Source: Rosenbergiella australiborealis
Lineage (GTDB): Bacteria > Pseudomonadota > Gammaproteobacteria > Enterobacterales > Enterobacteriaceae
DNA length: 64,000 nucleotides
Assembly: GCF_018494035.1 (NCBI RefSeq)
Contig: NZ_JABBFO010000012.1
Coordinates: 31,816 to 95,815, forward strand
Direction of reading: 5' to 3'
Position numbers and translations under genes: made by a program. Positions 63,980 to 64,000 of this stretch are shown here, one piece after another. The notes beneath the pieces are model-generated. The model searched no databases and was not told the DNA's origin. It saw only the letters and a program-made list of their open reading frames with translations. The first letter of the stretch is position 1. The number at the start of each line of letters is the position of its first letter.

Positions 63980-64000
63980 ATGCGCATTGCTCAGGCTCTT
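63980..64000 (+). CDS. IS4-type transposase, first seven codons only
   Basis: ATG at 63980 opens a frame MRIAQAL that runs off the window. It resembles the start of the E. coli IS4 transposase (MHIGQAL). Only seven residues are visible, so the assignment rests on the flanking inverted repeat as much as on the protein. Whether the frame is intact cannot be told. Confidence 0.65.

Larger units (their letters stand above)
63897..64000 (+). mobile_element. Left end of an IS4-type insertion sequence (partial)
   Basis: The terminal sequence TAATGCCGATCAGTTAAG, followed by a second GATCAGTTAA and CGATCCAGTGGCTGTG, matches my recollection of the E. coli IS4 left end. A terminator-like hairpin and the transposase start codon follow at the expected place. 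The rest of the element, its right end and the target duplication lie outside the window. Confidence 0.82.

Overview
The window is a chromosomal core segment of a member of the Enterobacterales. By eye its GC content is in the mid-40s percent (not counted). Almost every gene has a clear Escherichia coli homologue in the same order and orientation as the aroL-to-gsk region of E. coli K-12. Several genes that I recall lying between them in E. coli are absent here: yaiA/aroM, mak/araJ, the malZ-queA-tgt-secDF stretch, pgpA, mdlAB, and ybaA to maa. The hha-tomB pair, cyoABCDE, glnK-amtB and acrAB point to Enterobacteriaceae/Erwiniaceae-type gammaproteobacteria. The genus cannot be fixed from this sequence.

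Layout. 1-6.8 kb: 3' part of aroL, ppnP, then leftward rdgC and sbcDC (nuclease). 6.9-13.7 kb: phoBR, a MetE-like methyltransferase behind a MetJ operator, the amino-acid permeases brnQ and proY, and leftward kbp (BON-LysM). 13.9-17.5 kb: nrdR-ribD-ribH-nusB-thiL. 17.5-20.6 kb: leftward xseB-ispA-dxs. 20.8-24.3 kb: thiI, leftward panE-yajL, yajQ. 24.4-33.1 kb: leftward yajR, cyoABCDE (bo3 oxidase) and yajG-ampG. 33.3-42.9 kb: bolA, tig, clpP-clpX, lon, hupB, ppiD, ybaV (protein folding and proteolysis). 42.9-48.2 kb: queC, decR, glnK-amtB, tesB, ybaY, atl and the 4.5S RNA gene ffs. 48.2-55 kb: tomB-hha, acrAB with divergent acrR, rsmS and priC. 55.1-63.9 kb: apt, dnaX-ybaB-recR, htpG, adk, hemH, gsk. 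The last 104 bases are the left end of an IS4-type insertion sequence whose transposase starts 21 bases before the window ends.

Regulation that can be read directly: a Pho box before phoB, a perfect double met box before the MetE-like gene, two NtrC-like sites plus a sigma-54 promoter before glnK, sigma-32 promoters before lon and htpG (and probably clpP), an AcrR operator between acrA and acrR, and the programmed -1 frameshift signal in dnaX. Many gene ends carry rho-independent terminators or shared hairpins.

I found no convincing undescribed multi-gene system. The best leads are single-locus: a YajL homologue lacking the DJ-1 catalytic Cys and Glu, the methionine-regulated orphan MetE-like gene, the insertion sequence that appears to sit inside the gsk terminator, an oversized Gln-rich SbcC, and a possible branched-chain-rich leader upstream of brnQ.
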